In this document: piece after piece, positions 7,246-16,664 of the stretch
How the letters are laid out: every line of letters begins with the position of its first letter
Numbering within the stretch: position 1 is the stretch's first letter
Assembly: GCA_016716385.1 (NCBI GenBank)
Contig: JADJWL010000025.1
Location: forward strand, 930,001-994,000
Reading direction: 5' to 3'
Length of the DNA stretch: 64,000 nucleotides
Source of the DNA: Bryobacterales bacterium
Lineage (GTDB): Bacteria; Acidobacteriota; Terriglobia; Bryobacterales; Bryobacteraceae
Program-made: the position numbers and the translations under genes
Notes under the pieces: model-generated
The model's database searches: none
Seen by the model: only the letters and a program-made list of their open reading frames with translations
What the model was told of the DNA's origin: nothing

Positions 7246-9723
7246 CTACCGTGCGAAGAAGCTGCGCACCGGTGGCGGCGGGTCGCCGCCGCGGATGGCG
7301 CGCCACAGGATCTCGTTCAACTCATCGTCGTCGATGCGGTCCTCTTCGCTGAAGTCCATGGCCAGCGACCGCGCGGAGGTGGCGGATTGCTGGGGATTGA
7401 GCTCCGTCACTGAGACGCGCGGCGCCTCGGCCGTGAACGGAGTCAGGTCCGGTTTGGCCTGAAAGGCCGCGGCCATCGGACGCGCCGACGCGTCGAAGTG
7501 CGTCATCGGCTGCAGGCCCAGAATCAATTCCATGGTGCGCAGCATCGATGTTGTCGTATAGAAACTGCTGTCCACCGCCCGCCGCCGCGCATACGGCGAC
7601 GCGACAAAGGCGATGGAACGGTGCGAATCGACGTGGTCCGCGCCGTTCTGCGCGTCGTCCTCCAGGATGAAGACGGCGGTCTTCGGCCAGAAGCGGCTCT
7701 TCGATATCCCCTCGACAATCATCCCGACGGCGTGGTCGTTATCCGCGACGAGCGCCTTCGGCGTGAGCTTGCCCGGGGTCGTGCCGTGCGTATGGTCATT
7801 GCCGAGCCGGATCAGGATCAGGCGCGGCATCGTTCCCGTGCGTTCGAACTCCTCCAGGTCCTTTAGAAGCACCTTCGCGCGCTCGACATCCGGGTAGTCG
7901 AGATCGTAGCCGCGGTACGCCCGGTTGGTCACGCGATTCAGGACCGGGTCACGTACCGACGCGATCTGTACACCGTCGCGTACTTCCGAAGGTGGCCGGT
8001 TGTTCACCCAGTAGCCGTAGTTGCGCATGGAAACGCCGGCGGCCGCGGCATTCGTCCACAGGTAGCCCGCTGGGGGCGCGGCCGTGGGCTCGGTGCCCTC
8101 GTAGTCGTAGAACCGTCTCCGCCCCCCGTAGCTGTTCGGCCACAGGCGCTGCACATAATCCGAAGCGATCGCCGCGGTCGACCAGTTGTGACCGTCCGCG
8201 CTCACGTCCGCCGTGACATAGAAGTTGTCGAACAGGACAAACTCCCGGGCCAGCTTGTGCTGGTTCGGCGTCACGTCTTCCCCGAACAGCACCAGGTTCG
8301 GATCGCCATTCCCCTGTTTCATGGCGCCCAGAACCTGGTCGTAGGTCCGGTTCTCCTTGACAACGTAGAGGACGTGTTCAATGGGAGAAGGGTCGCCCGG
8401 GCGCGTGGGAACGGGGTTGTCCAGCCCGATGCCGGCATCGTCGAGGAGCTGGTCGCGGTAAGGCGCATTGGCGAAAACGGTATCGGTGTATTCGAACAGG
8501 CTCGCCTCGGTCAGCGCCGGAACGATCGAGACGCTGCCGGTCTGCAAGCGGCCGACATATTCGTCCGAACGCAGGCCCTGGTGCGTGGGAGCGGGCCGCA
8601 CCTGCGGATTCGGACCATTCGGATTCGGGAACGATCGCAGGCCGCGGCCGTTCAGGATCGCCACTCGGCCGTCCGGCAGGGCACGCACTGCCGTCGGATA
8701 CCAGCCCGAGGGGATGAATCCGCGTACCCGGGACCGTTCCTCGGAAATGTCGGCCACCGCAACAGCGTTTGCATCGGAGCAGACGACGTAGAGCGTCTTT
8801 CCGTCGGGACCCAGGCTGACGGCGCTCGGCGTCATGCCCAGAGGCTGGCGCGGCGTCAGCGCCAGGTTGATCGATTCCAGCCTCCGTAAGGCTTTGCTTT
8901 CCGTCACGCCGATGGAATAGGCATTGTTCGTATTGGAGGCAGTGATGAACAGCCTCGCGACGACAGGCGCTTGTCCTTCTGTAAGGTCTTGCTTACCATC
9001 CACCCAAATCATGTCCGTGGCGTGGGCCCCGATGCGTTCCACGCCGAGGCGCTCGCCAGTGCCGGCATCGTAGTGTCCGAGCGTGCCGTCAGTCCAACTC
9101 GTGACGAAGAACGACCGACCGTCCGGATGGAACACAATGCGGTACGGACGCCGGCCCGTCCTGATCCGCTCGATCAGCATGCCGGACTGCGGGTTGATCA
9201 CGACGACCGAGTCCCGGTAGAGATCCGAGGCGTAGATCAGCCGGCCATCGGGAGAGAGGGCCACGTCGCCGATGAAATCGTCCTTGGTGCGTTTCCCTTC
9301 GGGAACGACAGGGAAAACGCGGGCAGGCTGAAGCGCGCCATTGGCGAACGTGAACTCGAACACCGAAGCGTGGGAACCGCCGCCGACGTACAGTCGGTCG
9401 CCCTTTGGAGAGAGCGCCAACCCAAGCCAGCCGTCCGGGACCGGGGTCCGGCTGGTTTCGCGGCCCGCCGCCAGGTCGATCACGGAAAGCGAAGGCGGTT
9501 GGTAGCCGCCATTCAGGACGACCAGGTGCTTGCCGTCGCGTGACAGGGTCGACGCCATCGGGAAAGTATCAACGGGAATCTGTGTCCCCGCCGGCAGCAC
9601 GCGCCACCCGGTCGGCACGAGGAATCCGCCGCCCGGCAGCGGACCCACCTGTTCGCGCGGGCCGGGTTGGGACACCAACAGGCCCGCGCCAATCATCATC
9701 AGCAGAAAGGCAATGCGTTTCAT
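7246..9723 (-). CDS. Secreted YVTN propeller-phosphoesterase fusion (bifunctional YncE/alkaline phosphatase family protein)
   Basis: An 825-residue exported protein. After the signal peptide (MKRIAFLLMMIGAGLLVSQP) come about 400 residues of YVTN propeller (LSPDGRLIYASDLYRDSVVV, HPDGRSFFVTSWTDGTLGHY). A phosphoesterase domain of the phospholipase C/acid phosphatase type follows from about residue 440. Its landmarks are VVKENRTYDQVLG, FDNFYVTADVSADGHNWS, NDHTHGTTPGK and VFILEDDAQNGADHVDSHR. Members hydrolyse phosphate esters in the periplasm; the substrate is not known. Its ATG overlaps the nadE stop by four bases (ATGA), so translation is probably coupled to nadE although the functions look unrelated. 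Confidence 0.9.
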   Translation of the reverse strand: MKRIAFLLMMIGAGLLVSQPGPREQVGPLPGGGFLVPTGWRVLPAGTQIPVDTFPMASTLSRDGKHLVVLNGGYQPPSLSVIDLAAGRETSRTPVPDGWLGLALSPKGDRLYVGGGSHASVFEFTFANGALQPARVFPVVPEGKRTKDDFIGDVALSPDGRLIYASDLYRDSVVVINPQSGMLIERIRTGRRPYRIVFHPDGRSFFVTSWTDGTLGHYDAGTGERLGVERIGAHATDMIWVDGKQDLTEGQAPVVARLFITASNTNNAYSIGVTESKALRRLESINLALTPRQPLGMTPSAVSLGPDGKTLYVVCSDANAVAVADISEERSRVRGFIPSGWYPTAVRALPDGRVAILNGRGLRSFPNPNGPNPQVRPAPTHQGLRSDEYVGRLQTGSVSIVPALTEASLFEYTDTVFANAPYRDQLLDDAGIGLDNPVPTRPGDPSPIEHVLYVVKENRTYDQVLGAMKQGNGDPNLVLFGEDVTPNQHKLAREFVLFDNFYVTADVSADGHNWSTAAIASDYVQRLWPNSYGGRRRFYDYEGTEPTAAPPAGYLWTNAAAAGVSMRNYGYWVNNRPPSEVRDGVQIASVRDPVLNRVTNRAYRGYDLDYPDVERAKVLLKDLEEFERTGTMPRLILIRLGNDHTHGTTPGKLTPKALVADNDHAVGMIVEGISKSRFWPKTAVFILEDDAQNGADHVDSHRSIAFVASPYARRRAVDSSFYTTTSMLRTMELILGLQPMTHFDASARPMAAAFQAKPDLTPFTAEAPRVSVTELNPQQSATSARSLAMDFSEEDRIDDDELNEILWRAIRGGDPPPPVRSFFAR

Positions 9724-11369
9724 TCGGTGTATTTCTGCGCGATCGGGAAGCGGCGTCCGATCCCGAAGGCCTTGGTCGTGACTTTGAGGCCGGGCGCCGC
9801 CTGCTGCCGCTTGTACTCATTGCGGTCGACCTTTCCGGCGATGTCCCGGACGAGGGACAGTGGAACATCGAGACTGCCGGCAATGCGCGCGAGCGGCTGG
9901 TTTTCCTCGACGTAGGCTCTCAGGATGCGGTCCAACAGGTCGTATTCCGGGAGAGAATCGGTGTCCTTCTGATCCGGGCGTAACTCAGCCGACGGCGGTT
10001 TGGTGAACACTGCCTCCGGGATCGCCCCTGCGTGCCGCCGGTTGGCAGCGCGGGATAGTTCGTACACGAGCGTCTTCGGGACGTCGCTGATCACCGCCAG
10101 CCCACCGCACATATCGCCGTAGAGCGTGCAGTAGCCGACCGCCAGTTCGCTCTTATTCCCGGTCGTGAGCACCATCGCGCCCCACTTGTTCGACAGCGCC
10201 ATCAAAGCCGCGCCGCGCAGGCGCGACTGCAGGTTCTCCTCGGTTACGTCTGAAGGCGCATCCCGGAAAAGCGGCTGGAGAGTCTCGAGAAACCGCTCGT
10301 AGATTGGCGTGATCGGGACGATCTCGAACCGGATGCCCAGCCGTTCAGCCAGTGTCCTCGCGTCGGCGACACTACCTTCTGAAGAGAACGGCCCTGGCAT
10401 TCCAATGCCCGTCACGTTCTCGCGGCCCACCGCATCCACCGCCACCACCGCTGTCAGCGACGAATCGATGCCGCCGCTCAGACCGATCAGGACGGAGTTG
10501 AAGCCGCACTTGTGGATATAATCCCGCGTGCCGAGGACAAGGGCTTCGTAGACAGCCTCGCATTCGTCGGGCAGACTCTCTCGCCGGTCGCCTACGCCGC
10601 TCGCCAGGTCGACCATGACCAGGTCTTCCGCGAAGGATGCCGCCGAGGCGATCACGTTTCCCGACGGGTCCATTGCGAAGCTGGACCCGTCGAAGACAAG
10701 TTGGTCCTGCCCGCCGACCTGGTTCACATAGATGGCGTGCATCCCATGGCGGCGCGCGTTGGCGGCGAAGATCTCCCGGCGGAGCGCGCGCTTCCCCATG
10801 GAATACGGCGAGGCGTTCAGACTCACCAACACCCGCGCTCCCTGGGCCGCCAGTTCACCTACGGGATCGCGGTCATAGAGGGGTCGCGACCAGTACTGCT
10901 TATCGTTCCAGGCGTCCTCGCACACCGTCAGTGCCACGGGGACGCCACCGAGTTCGCAGAGTTGCGGGCGCGCGCCGGGGACGAAGTAGCGCGCCTCGTC
11001 GAAGACGTCGTAGGTTGGCAGCAGGGTCTTGTCCTGGCGGAAGATACAGCGTCCCGCGGCAAGCACCGCGGCGCTGTTTGTCGCGCGCTTGCCGGTCGGC
11101 GTGTCCGCCTCGCCGACATAGCCGCAAATGACGGTGAGCGGCAGGTCCGCCGTCGCCTCGGCCAGGTCGCGCACGGCGGACTCGCTGCGGGCGATGAAGC
11201 TCGGCTTCTCCAGCAGGTCCCGCGGCGGATATCCCGTGACGGACAATTCGGGAAACACAACCGCTCCGGCTCCGCGCGCGGCGGCCTCGCGGCTGCGGGT
11301 GGCCATGCGCTCCACGTTTCCAGGCAGATCGCCAACCGTGGTATTGATCTGCCCCAAAGCAATTCGCAT
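9720..11369 (-). CDS. nadE: Glutamine-hydrolysing NAD+ synthase
   Basis: Makes NAD+ from nicotinic acid adenine dinucleotide, ATP and glutamine in the cytoplasm. The 549-residue protein has an N-terminal nitrilase-type glutaminase domain with the triad Glu41 (VVFPELSVTGY), Lys114 (RQDKTLLP) and Cys150 (ALTVCEDAW). A C-terminal ATP-pyrophosphatase domain follows with the P-loop LSGGIDSSL (about 297-305). The frame is open for 119 codons upstream, but MRIALGQINTTVGDLPGN is the family N-terminus, so ATG 11369 is the start. A TACAAT box lies 13 bases before it. It heads the long minus-strand run 2160-11369. Confidence 0.97.
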   Translation of the reverse strand: MRIALGQINTTVGDLPGNVERMATRSREAAARGAGAVVFPELSVTGYPPRDLLEKPSFIARSESAVRDLAEATADLPLTVICGYVGEADTPTGKRATNSAAVLAAGRCIFRQDKTLLPTYDVFDEARYFVPGARPQLCELGGVPVALTVCEDAWNDKQYWSRPLYDRDPVGELAAQGARVLVSLNASPYSMGKRALRREIFAANARRHGMHAIYVNQVGGQDQLVFDGSSFAMDPSGNVIASAASFAEDLVMVDLASGVGDRRESLPDECEAVYEALVLGTRDYIHKCGFNSVLIGLSGGIDSSLTAVVAVDAVGRENVTGIGMPGPFSSEGSVADARTLAERLGIRFEIVPITPIYERFLETLQPLFRDAPSDVTEENLQSRLRGAALMALSNKWGAMVLTTGNKSELAVGYCTLYGDMCGGLAVISDVPKTLVYELSRAANRRHAGAIPEAVFTKPPSAELRPDQKDTDSLPEYDLLDRILRAYVEENQPLARIAGSLDVPLSLVRDIAGKVDRNEYKRQQAAPGLKVTTKAFGIGRRFPIAQKYTE

Positions 11370-11382
11370 ACAAATCGAACTT

Positions 11383-11388
11383 TCATTG
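11383..11388 (-). promoter_or_regulatory. Putative -10 box of nadE (TACAAT)
   Basis: On the minus strand TACAAT reads from 11388 to 11383, 13 bases before the nadE ATG. This predicts a leader of about 6 bases. No convincing -35 hexamer is visible. It lies in the short divergent gap with the pseudokinase gene. Confidence 0.4.
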
Positions 11389-11439
11389 TAGGGGACGCCG
11401 CACGCCGGCACGTGCGGTACCCTTGATGGGTTGGAAGCG

Positions 11440-13182
11440 ATGAAGCCTTTACGGGTGCTGTTGATCGAGGACTCGGCCGAAGAGGCTGACGGAATTTTGG
11501 GGCGCCTGCGGGAGGCCGGCATTGAGTGCGCCGCCGAGCGGGTCGACATGGCGCCGGCTGTTTCCGCGGCACTCAGCCTCAAGCCATGGGATCTGATTTT
11601 GTGCGACGCCGCGATGCCGCATATGACGGCCATGGGCGTCCTGGCGCTGGCCCGGGAGCGCCGTTTGACTATCCCCGTGATCGTCCTCTCCGACCGCCCC
11701 GGCGAAGAACATGCCGTCGAGATCATGCGCGCCGGCGCGCGCGACTATGTGATGAAGCGCGACTTGTCTCGGCTGCCGGCGATCGTGGCGCGCGAGTTGC
11801 GTGACTCCGGATCCCGCCCGCAATCGCCGCCGGCCGCCGACCGCTTCCGGGCGTTCGTCGAGATGTCTCCGCTGGCGATCTTCAGCGTGGATCAGGATGG
11901 AAATGTGGAGCCTTGGAATGCTCCGGCTGAGTCCCTGTTTGGCGTCCGGCGGAAGGAGGATGGCGCCGTCGAAGCCGTCTTCAGCGACGCCGAGAGAGAG
12001 AGGTTTCGTGGCTTGGTGCGGGCCCATGGCGAAGGGCAGGTGCTGAACGGAGTCCGCCGCCGGTGGGTCCGCCGCGACGGCTCCGCCATGGACGGCATGA
12101 TCTGGAGCGGCCTCCTGCGCAAGGACGGGAACGCGGCGTCGGTCGTCTTCGTCGTAGCCGACCTGACCGGCGACGAGCAGGGCAGCGAGCACTGGCGCAA
12201 TCTGCTGCGCATGGAAGGCATGCAATGGCTGGCGGCGAGTCTCCGCTCCGACCTCGCCGACCCGCTGACTGTCGTGGGCGGCTACAGCCGCGTGGCTTTC
12301 GATCACGCGCCGGAGGACGAGAGACTGCGGGAAGACTTGCGCCACGTCAACGATGCGGCTGAAGAAGCGCTGCGCCGCGCGGCGCCGGTGCTTGCCCTGG
12401 GGGGCGGCGTCCAGGAGGAGTTGCTCGCCCTCAATGCTTATGTGGCGCGCTCCGAACGCCTGCTGCGGGAGATTGCCGGACCGGGCATCGAGTTGCGTCT
12501 CGAACGGCGCGCGGAGCGGGTATTCCTGCGGACGGCTCCCGCGTGGCTCACGCGGATCCTTATCGGACTGGCGCTCACGGCCCGCGAAGCGCTCGACGGA
12601 AAGGGGTGGATCCGCATCGATGCCAGCGCGGCCGGCGGCCGCGCGCGTCTGGTTTTCCAGTGCGGCGCCAGCGACGGCGGCGCGCGCTTGCTCGATGCGG
12701 CGGCGGAGGTCGGGGAGTGGGTCCGACTCAGCGGCGGCGCCTTGGCTGCCGGGGAGAGTGTCGCCGTGGAGTGGCCTTTGGCCGAACCTTCGGCTGGACC
12801 CCGGCCCGCGGTCCTGCGCGGGGCCGAGAGCGTCCTGCTGGTGGACCAGTCCGAAGCCGTGCGCGCCCTGGTCCGCGAGATGCTGACGCCGAATGGCTAC
12901 GACGTGATGGAAGCTCTGGACGCTGAGGAGGCGTTATCGCTGTTCTCCGACCCGCGCTTTCCGGTCGATCTACTGGTCGCCGACCAGGACTTGCCTGAAG
13001 GCGGCGCCAGGCACCTGGCGGACCGCCTGCGCGAACATCGTCCCGCGATGAAGGTACTCTTCGCCGGCCCGCGGCCGATGACTGAACCTCCGCTTGCCGG
13101 CGAGGCGCATCTGCTGAAGCCGTTTTCCGGCGATGCTCTGCTGCGCGCCGTCCGCGCCTTGTGCGGCCGCGCGCCGCTATAA
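11440..13182 (+). CDS. Degenerate hybrid sensor protein: REC - PAS - pseudo-HisKA/HATPase - REC
   Basis: A 580-residue protein with the layout of a hybrid histidine kinase. The N-terminal receiver has Glu10/Asp11, phospho-acceptor Asp56 and Lys106. A PAS domain covers about 135-245. A HisKA-like helix has Ser270 (LAASLRSDLADPLTVVGGY) where the phospho-accepting His is expected. The ATPase-like region has the N-box Asn replaced by Thr380 (IGLALTAREAL) and no recognisable DxGxG. A second receiver (about 463-580) keeps Asp469, Asp515 and the Lys in HLLKPF. The kinase core therefore looks catalytically dead while both receivers look functional. The ATG at 11440 is preferred over TTG 11431. It precedes the NtrY/NtrX-like genes, which have their own -10 box, so it may feed into that pathway. 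Confidence 0.85.
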   Translation: MKPLRVLLIEDSAEEADGILGRLREAGIECAAERVDMAPAVSAALSLKPWDLILCDAAMPHMTAMGVLALARERRLTIPVIVLSDRPGEEHAVEIMRAGARDYVMKRDLSRLPAIVARELRDSGSRPQSPPAADRFRAFVEMSPLAIFSVDQDGNVEPWNAPAESLFGVRRKEDGAVEAVFSDAERERFRGLVRAHGEGQVLNGVRRRWVRRDGSAMDGMIWSGLLRKDGNAASVVFVVADLTGDEQGSEHWRNLLRMEGMQWLAASLRSDLADPLTVVGGYSRVAFDHAPEDERLREDLRHVNDAAEEALRRAAPVLALGGGVQEELLALNAYVARSERLLREIAGPGIELRLERRAERVFLRTAPAWLTRILIGLALTAREALDGKGWIRIDASAAGGRARLVFQCGASDGGARLLDAAAEVGEWVRLSGGALAAGESVAVEWPLAEPSAGPRPAVLRGAESVLLVDQSEAVRALVREMLTPNGYDVMEALDAEEALSLFSDPRFPVDLLVADQDLPEGGARHLADRLREHRPAMKVLFAGPRPMTEPPLAGEAHLLKPFSGDALLRAVRALCGRAPL

Positions 13183-13183
13183 T
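13178..13183 (+). promoter_or_regulatory. Putative -10 box (perfect TATAAT) ahead of the ntrY-like gene
   Basis: TATAAT overlaps the stop codon of the pseudokinase gene (TAA 13180-13182) and lies 38 bases before the ntrY-like ATG. No strong -35 is seen. If active, it lets the NtrYX-like pair be transcribed separately from the pseudokinase gene. Confidence 0.45.
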
Positions 13184-13221
13184 CGAAGCTGCTGGTAGGC
13201 ACACTGCCTCCCGGCGGCGCC

Positions 13222-15306
13222 ATGTCCAAGCGTTTCGTCTACACCTCCGGCGTCCTGCTGCTCGTGCTTCTGACGAGCCTTGTCGTCTGGCAGATCTCCT
13301 TCCATTTCGGGGAGTACGCCCCGAAAGATCTCAGCCAAACGTATGTCTTCTGGGCGGTTTCGTCGCTCGTTTTCGTGCTGACGGTGACACTCGGATTCAT
13401 CCTGTTTCGCACCGCTTTTAAGCTGTACCTGGAACGGCGGACCAATCGCGAGGGGTCCCGGATCAAGTCGAAACTCTTCTTCGGCGCGTTCGCCTTGAGT
13501 TTCCTGCCGGTCTGCTTCATGGTCGTGTTCAGCTACGGCGTCCTGAACCGGAATCTGAATATGTGGTTCACGCGCCCCGCCGAAGGCGTGAAGCTGAACT
13601 ACATTGAGATCGGTGTGGCGCTTGACCGTGAGATGCGCGACGGCTTGCGCGCGCAGGCGGCGTTGCTGGCATCGCGCCCGGAAGTACGCGCGTTGCTCGA
13701 TCACGGAACGGCTCTCCCCCGCGCGCTACTCAGCGGGTTCCTGCAGGAATGGCGCCTGGCCGGCGTCGCCATCCGCGGCGCCGATGGGGGTCCTCCGCTC
13801 GCGTCGCACGGAAGCTTCGGCGCCAATTCAGTCACCGTGCGTCATTCGCTTGATGAGGGGGACCGGCCAGTGGGCACGATCGACGTTTCGGCCGCCCCGC
13901 CGCTTGACCTTGTGGCCGCTCGCCAGCAAATCGACCGGTATCTCCGTGCGATGGACCAGTTGCGCGAGAACCGCAACTCGGCACGCTGGTTCTACATCCT
14001 GATGCAGGCTCTGATCGGCCTCTTCATTCTATTCGTCTCCACCTGGATTGCACTGGTGCTGGCGCGCCAGATCAGCGTCCCGATCTCGGCTTTGCTCAAG
14101 GGCGCCGAGGAAGTGCGTCAGGGGAACCTCGCCCACCGCGTGGAGACGTCGGCGATCGATGAGCTTGGCGTTCTGGTGCGCGGATTTAACCAGATGACGC
14201 GCGAACTCGAATCCAACCGGAACGAACTGGATGCCAGACGGCGCTTTACCGAGGCGATCCTCGAGAGCATCCCGACAGGAGTTATCTCGATCGCCGCGGA
14301 CGGCTCGATCCGCCGTGTCAACCGCGCCTTCCGCGCGATGTTTCGTGCGCACTGGGAGGCCGCCCCCCCGCGCCGCCTCGAGGAAGTCTTCTCGCGCGAG
14401 GACGCCGCCGAAATGCGCTACCTCATGAAGCGCGCACGCCGCACCGGCGGCGCATCCCGCGAGATCGATGTGCGGATCGACGGGCAGATCCGCCACCTGT
14501 CGGTCACCGTGTCCGCTCTCGACGAGACGGTCACATCGGGATTCGTCGTCGTGGTCGAAGATTTGAGCGACCTGCTGCGCGCTCAGAAAGCCGCCGCCTG
14601 GCACGAAGTGGCGCGGCGGGTGGCGCATGAGATCCGGAATCCCTTGACGCCGATCACGCTTTCGGCGCAACGAATCGAGCGGCAGGTGGCGCGCCTCGAA
14701 CTGCCGCCGGAGACAGCGAGAATCCTCCGCGAATGCGCGGCGACGATCGGCGCCGAGGCGGAGTCAGTGCAGTCGCTTGTCGAAGAGTTTGCGCAGTTCG
14801 CCCGCTTCCCGGCGGCGCAGCCGGTGCGCGCGGACCTCAACGAAGTGGTCGAGGGCGCGCTGTCGATCTTCCGGGGACGTCTCGATGGCATCCGCCTCAC
14901 GACCGACCTCGCGCCCGGCTTGGCGCCTGTTCTTCTCGATCCTGAGCAATTCCGCCGCGTCATCGTCAATCTGGTGGATAATGCTGCCGAAGCCATGCAG
15001 GAGTCTCCAGTCAAGGAACTACTCGTTGCGACGCGTCCCGGATCGCGCGGCACCGTGGAACTGGCCGTGGCCGACACCGGCTGCGGGGTTAGCGTGGAGG
15101 ACAAGGAGAAGCTGTTCCTGCCGTATTTCTCGACCAAGGGGCGCGGGACCGGTCTCGGTCTGGCGATTGTGAACCACATTCTGGCCGACCACGGCGCGCA
15201 AGTCCGGGTGGAAGATCATAAACCCGCCGGCGCCGTCTTCACGATCGAAATCCCCGTGCTCATTGAAACCGCCGAGCCCGCCGACGCGGTCCCCGTAAAA
15301 GCATGA
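13222..15306 (+). CDS. NtrY-like membrane sensor histidine kinase
   Basis: A 694-residue two-component sensor. Transmembrane segments at about 10-28, 42-63 and 85-106, with another at about 257-280, frame an extracytoplasmic region. These are followed by a HAMP domain (about 280-332), a PAS domain (about 340-450), and a HisKA domain with His469 in VARRVAHEIRNPLTPI. The ATPase has the N-box NLVDNAAEAM, DTGCGVS, and a G2 box in GRGTGLGLAIVNHI. This architecture and the HEIRNPLTPI motif match NtrY, which senses envelope or nitrogen/redox signals and phosphorylates NtrX. The stop overlaps the start of the ntrX-like gene by four bases, so the pair is translationally coupled. Confidence 0.93.
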   Translation: MSKRFVYTSGVLLLVLLTSLVVWQISFHFGEYAPKDLSQTYVFWAVSSLVFVLTVTLGFILFRTAFKLYLERRTNREGSRIKSKLFFGAFALSFLPVCFMVVFSYGVLNRNLNMWFTRPAEGVKLNYIEIGVALDREMRDGLRAQAALLASRPEVRALLDHGTALPRALLSGFLQEWRLAGVAIRGADGGPPLASHGSFGANSVTVRHSLDEGDRPVGTIDVSAAPPLDLVAARQQIDRYLRAMDQLRENRNSARWFYILMQALIGLFILFVSTWIALVLARQISVPISALLKGAEEVRQGNLAHRVETSAIDELGVLVRGFNQMTRELESNRNELDARRRFTEAILESIPTGVISIAADGSIRRVNRAFRAMFRAHWEAAPPRRLEEVFSREDAAEMRYLMKRARRTGGASREIDVRIDGQIRHLSVTVSALDETVTSGFVVVVEDLSDLLRAQKAAAWHEVARRVAHEIRNPLTPITLSAQRIERQVARLELPPETARILRECAATIGAEAESVQSLVEEFAQFARFPAAQPVRADLNEVVEGALSIFRGRLDGIRLTTDLAPGLAPVLLDPEQFRRVIVNLVDNAAEAMQESPVKELLVATRPGSRGTVELAVADTGCGVSVEDKEKLFLPYFSTKGRGTGLGLAIVNHILADHGAQVRVEDHKPAGAVFTIEIPVLIETAEPADAVPVKA

Positions 15307-16664
15307 AGGGTTTCCGTATTCTCATCGTCGACGATGAGCCCGGCATCCGCAGTTCGCTCTCCGGCGTGCTCGAGGACGAAGGTGCCGTGGTCGCCGCCGC
15401 GCCCGGCGGTGAGGAGGCTCTGGCCGAGCTCGACCGCGTGCCCTACGACCTCGTGCTGCTCGATATCTGGCTGCCGGGAATCGACGGCCTCGAAGTGCTG
15501 GCGCGAATCGAAGAAAGACCTCTGGGGGAACGCCCCGCGGTGGTGATGATCTCCGGCCATGGCAACATCGAAACGGCGGTCCGCGCGACGAAGCTCGGAG
15601 CCTTCGACTTTCTTGAGAAGCCGCTGGGAATCGAGAAGGTGACGGTGGTGGCGCGCAACGCCGTCCTGCAGCGTCGGCTGGAGATCGAAAACGGGCGGCT
15701 CCGGGATGAGAGTACGGCTCGCTACCAGATCCTGGGCGAAAGCGTCCCGATGAAGGCGTTGCGCCAGCAGTTGGCCTTGATGGCGGGAACGAACGGACGC
15801 GTGCTGATCTATGGGGAAAGCGGGGTTGGGAAAGAACTTGTCGCGCACGCAATCCACGCGCTGAGCCCGCGCGCGGCCGAGCCGTTTGTCGTGGTGAACT
15901 GCGCGGCGATCCCGGAAGATCTGATCGAAAGCGAGCTGTTCGGTCATGTCAAGGACAGCTTCCCGGGCGCCCACGAAGCCAAGACCGGCAAGTTTATGCA
16001 GGCCCACCTTGGGACTCTCTTCCTCGATGAAGTGGGGGACATGAGCCTGCGCACCCAGAGCAAGGTGCTGCGGGTACTCGACGAGCAGCGATTTCAACCT
16101 GTCGGCGCGATAGAGCCGGTGCAGGTGGACGTGCGTGTGGTCGCCGCCACGAACAAGAACATCGAAGACGAGATCGAGCGCGGGAATTTCCGCGAGGATC
16201 TGTTCTACCGGTTGAACGTGATCCCGTTTCACGTGCCGCCGCTGCGCGAGCGCGCGGAAGACATTCCTGTGCTGGCGCAGCACTTCCTGCGGGAGTTTAC
16301 CACCGCCTACGGGCGGAAGCCGAAGGAATTGACTCACGAGGCGCTACAGATTCTGGCCGCGTATCACTGGCCCGGCAACGTCCGGGAACTGCGCAACCTG
16401 ATGGAGCGGATCGTGATCATGAATCCACAGGTACGAATCGATGCGCGGCACATCCCGCTGCCGCTACGGCGCGCGCCAGGTCCGCCGCCGCTGCGGATCG
16501 CCAGCCTGCAGGAAGTCCGGGAGGCCGCTGAGCGTGACTACATTCTCAAGAAACTCGACGACGCGGGCGGCAACGTGACCCGCGCGGCCGAAGCGCTGGG
16601 GCTGGAGCGCAGCCACCTCTACCGCAAGATGAAGGCGCTGGGGATCGGACCCCCGAAGGAATAG
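15303..16664 (+). CDS. NtrX-like response regulator with AAA+ sigma-54 activator domain
   Basis: A 453-residue cytoplasmic regulator paired with the NtrY-like kinase. The receiver domain has Asp10/Asp11 and phospho-acceptor Asp54. The AAA+ domain has Walker A GESGVGKE (171-178), Walker B GTLFLDE and the arginine-finger region REDLFYRLNVIPFHVPPLRE. A Fis-type helix-turn-helix closes the protein (VTRAAEALGLERSHLYRKMK). The L1 loop that contacts sigma-54, normally GAFTGA, reads DSFPGA at 218-223: the key Thr is Pro. That suggests reduced or absent sigma-54 activation, so it may act as an ordinary DNA-binding regulator. The gene ends base-to-base against the convergent TPR lipoprotein gene. Confidence 0.93.
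   Translation: MKGFRILIVDDEPGIRSSLSGVLEDEGAVVAAAPGGEEALAELDRVPYDLVLLDIWLPGIDGLEVLARIEERPLGERPAVVMISGHGNIETAVRATKLGAFDFLEKPLGIEKVTVVARNAVLQRRLEIENGRLRDESTARYQILGESVPMKALRQQLALMAGTNGRVLIYGESGVGKELVAHAIHALSPRAAEPFVVVNCAAIPEDLIESELFGHVKDSFPGAHEAKTGKFMQAHLGTLFLDEVGDMSLRTQSKVLRVLDEQRFQPVGAIEPVQVDVRVVAATNKNIEDEIERGNFREDLFYRLNVIPFHVPPLRERAEDIPVLAQHFLREFTTAYGRKPKELTHEALQILAAYHWPGNVRELRNLMERIVIMNPQVRIDARHIPLPLRRAPGPPPLRIASLQEVREAAERDYILKKLDDAGGNVTRAAEALGLERSHLYRKMKALGIGPPKE

Noticed and set aside
9720..11726. Extended nadE frame beginning at 11726
   Set aside because: The extra 119 residues are Arg/Ser-rich and overlap the divergent sensor gene. The conserved N-terminus begins at 11369.
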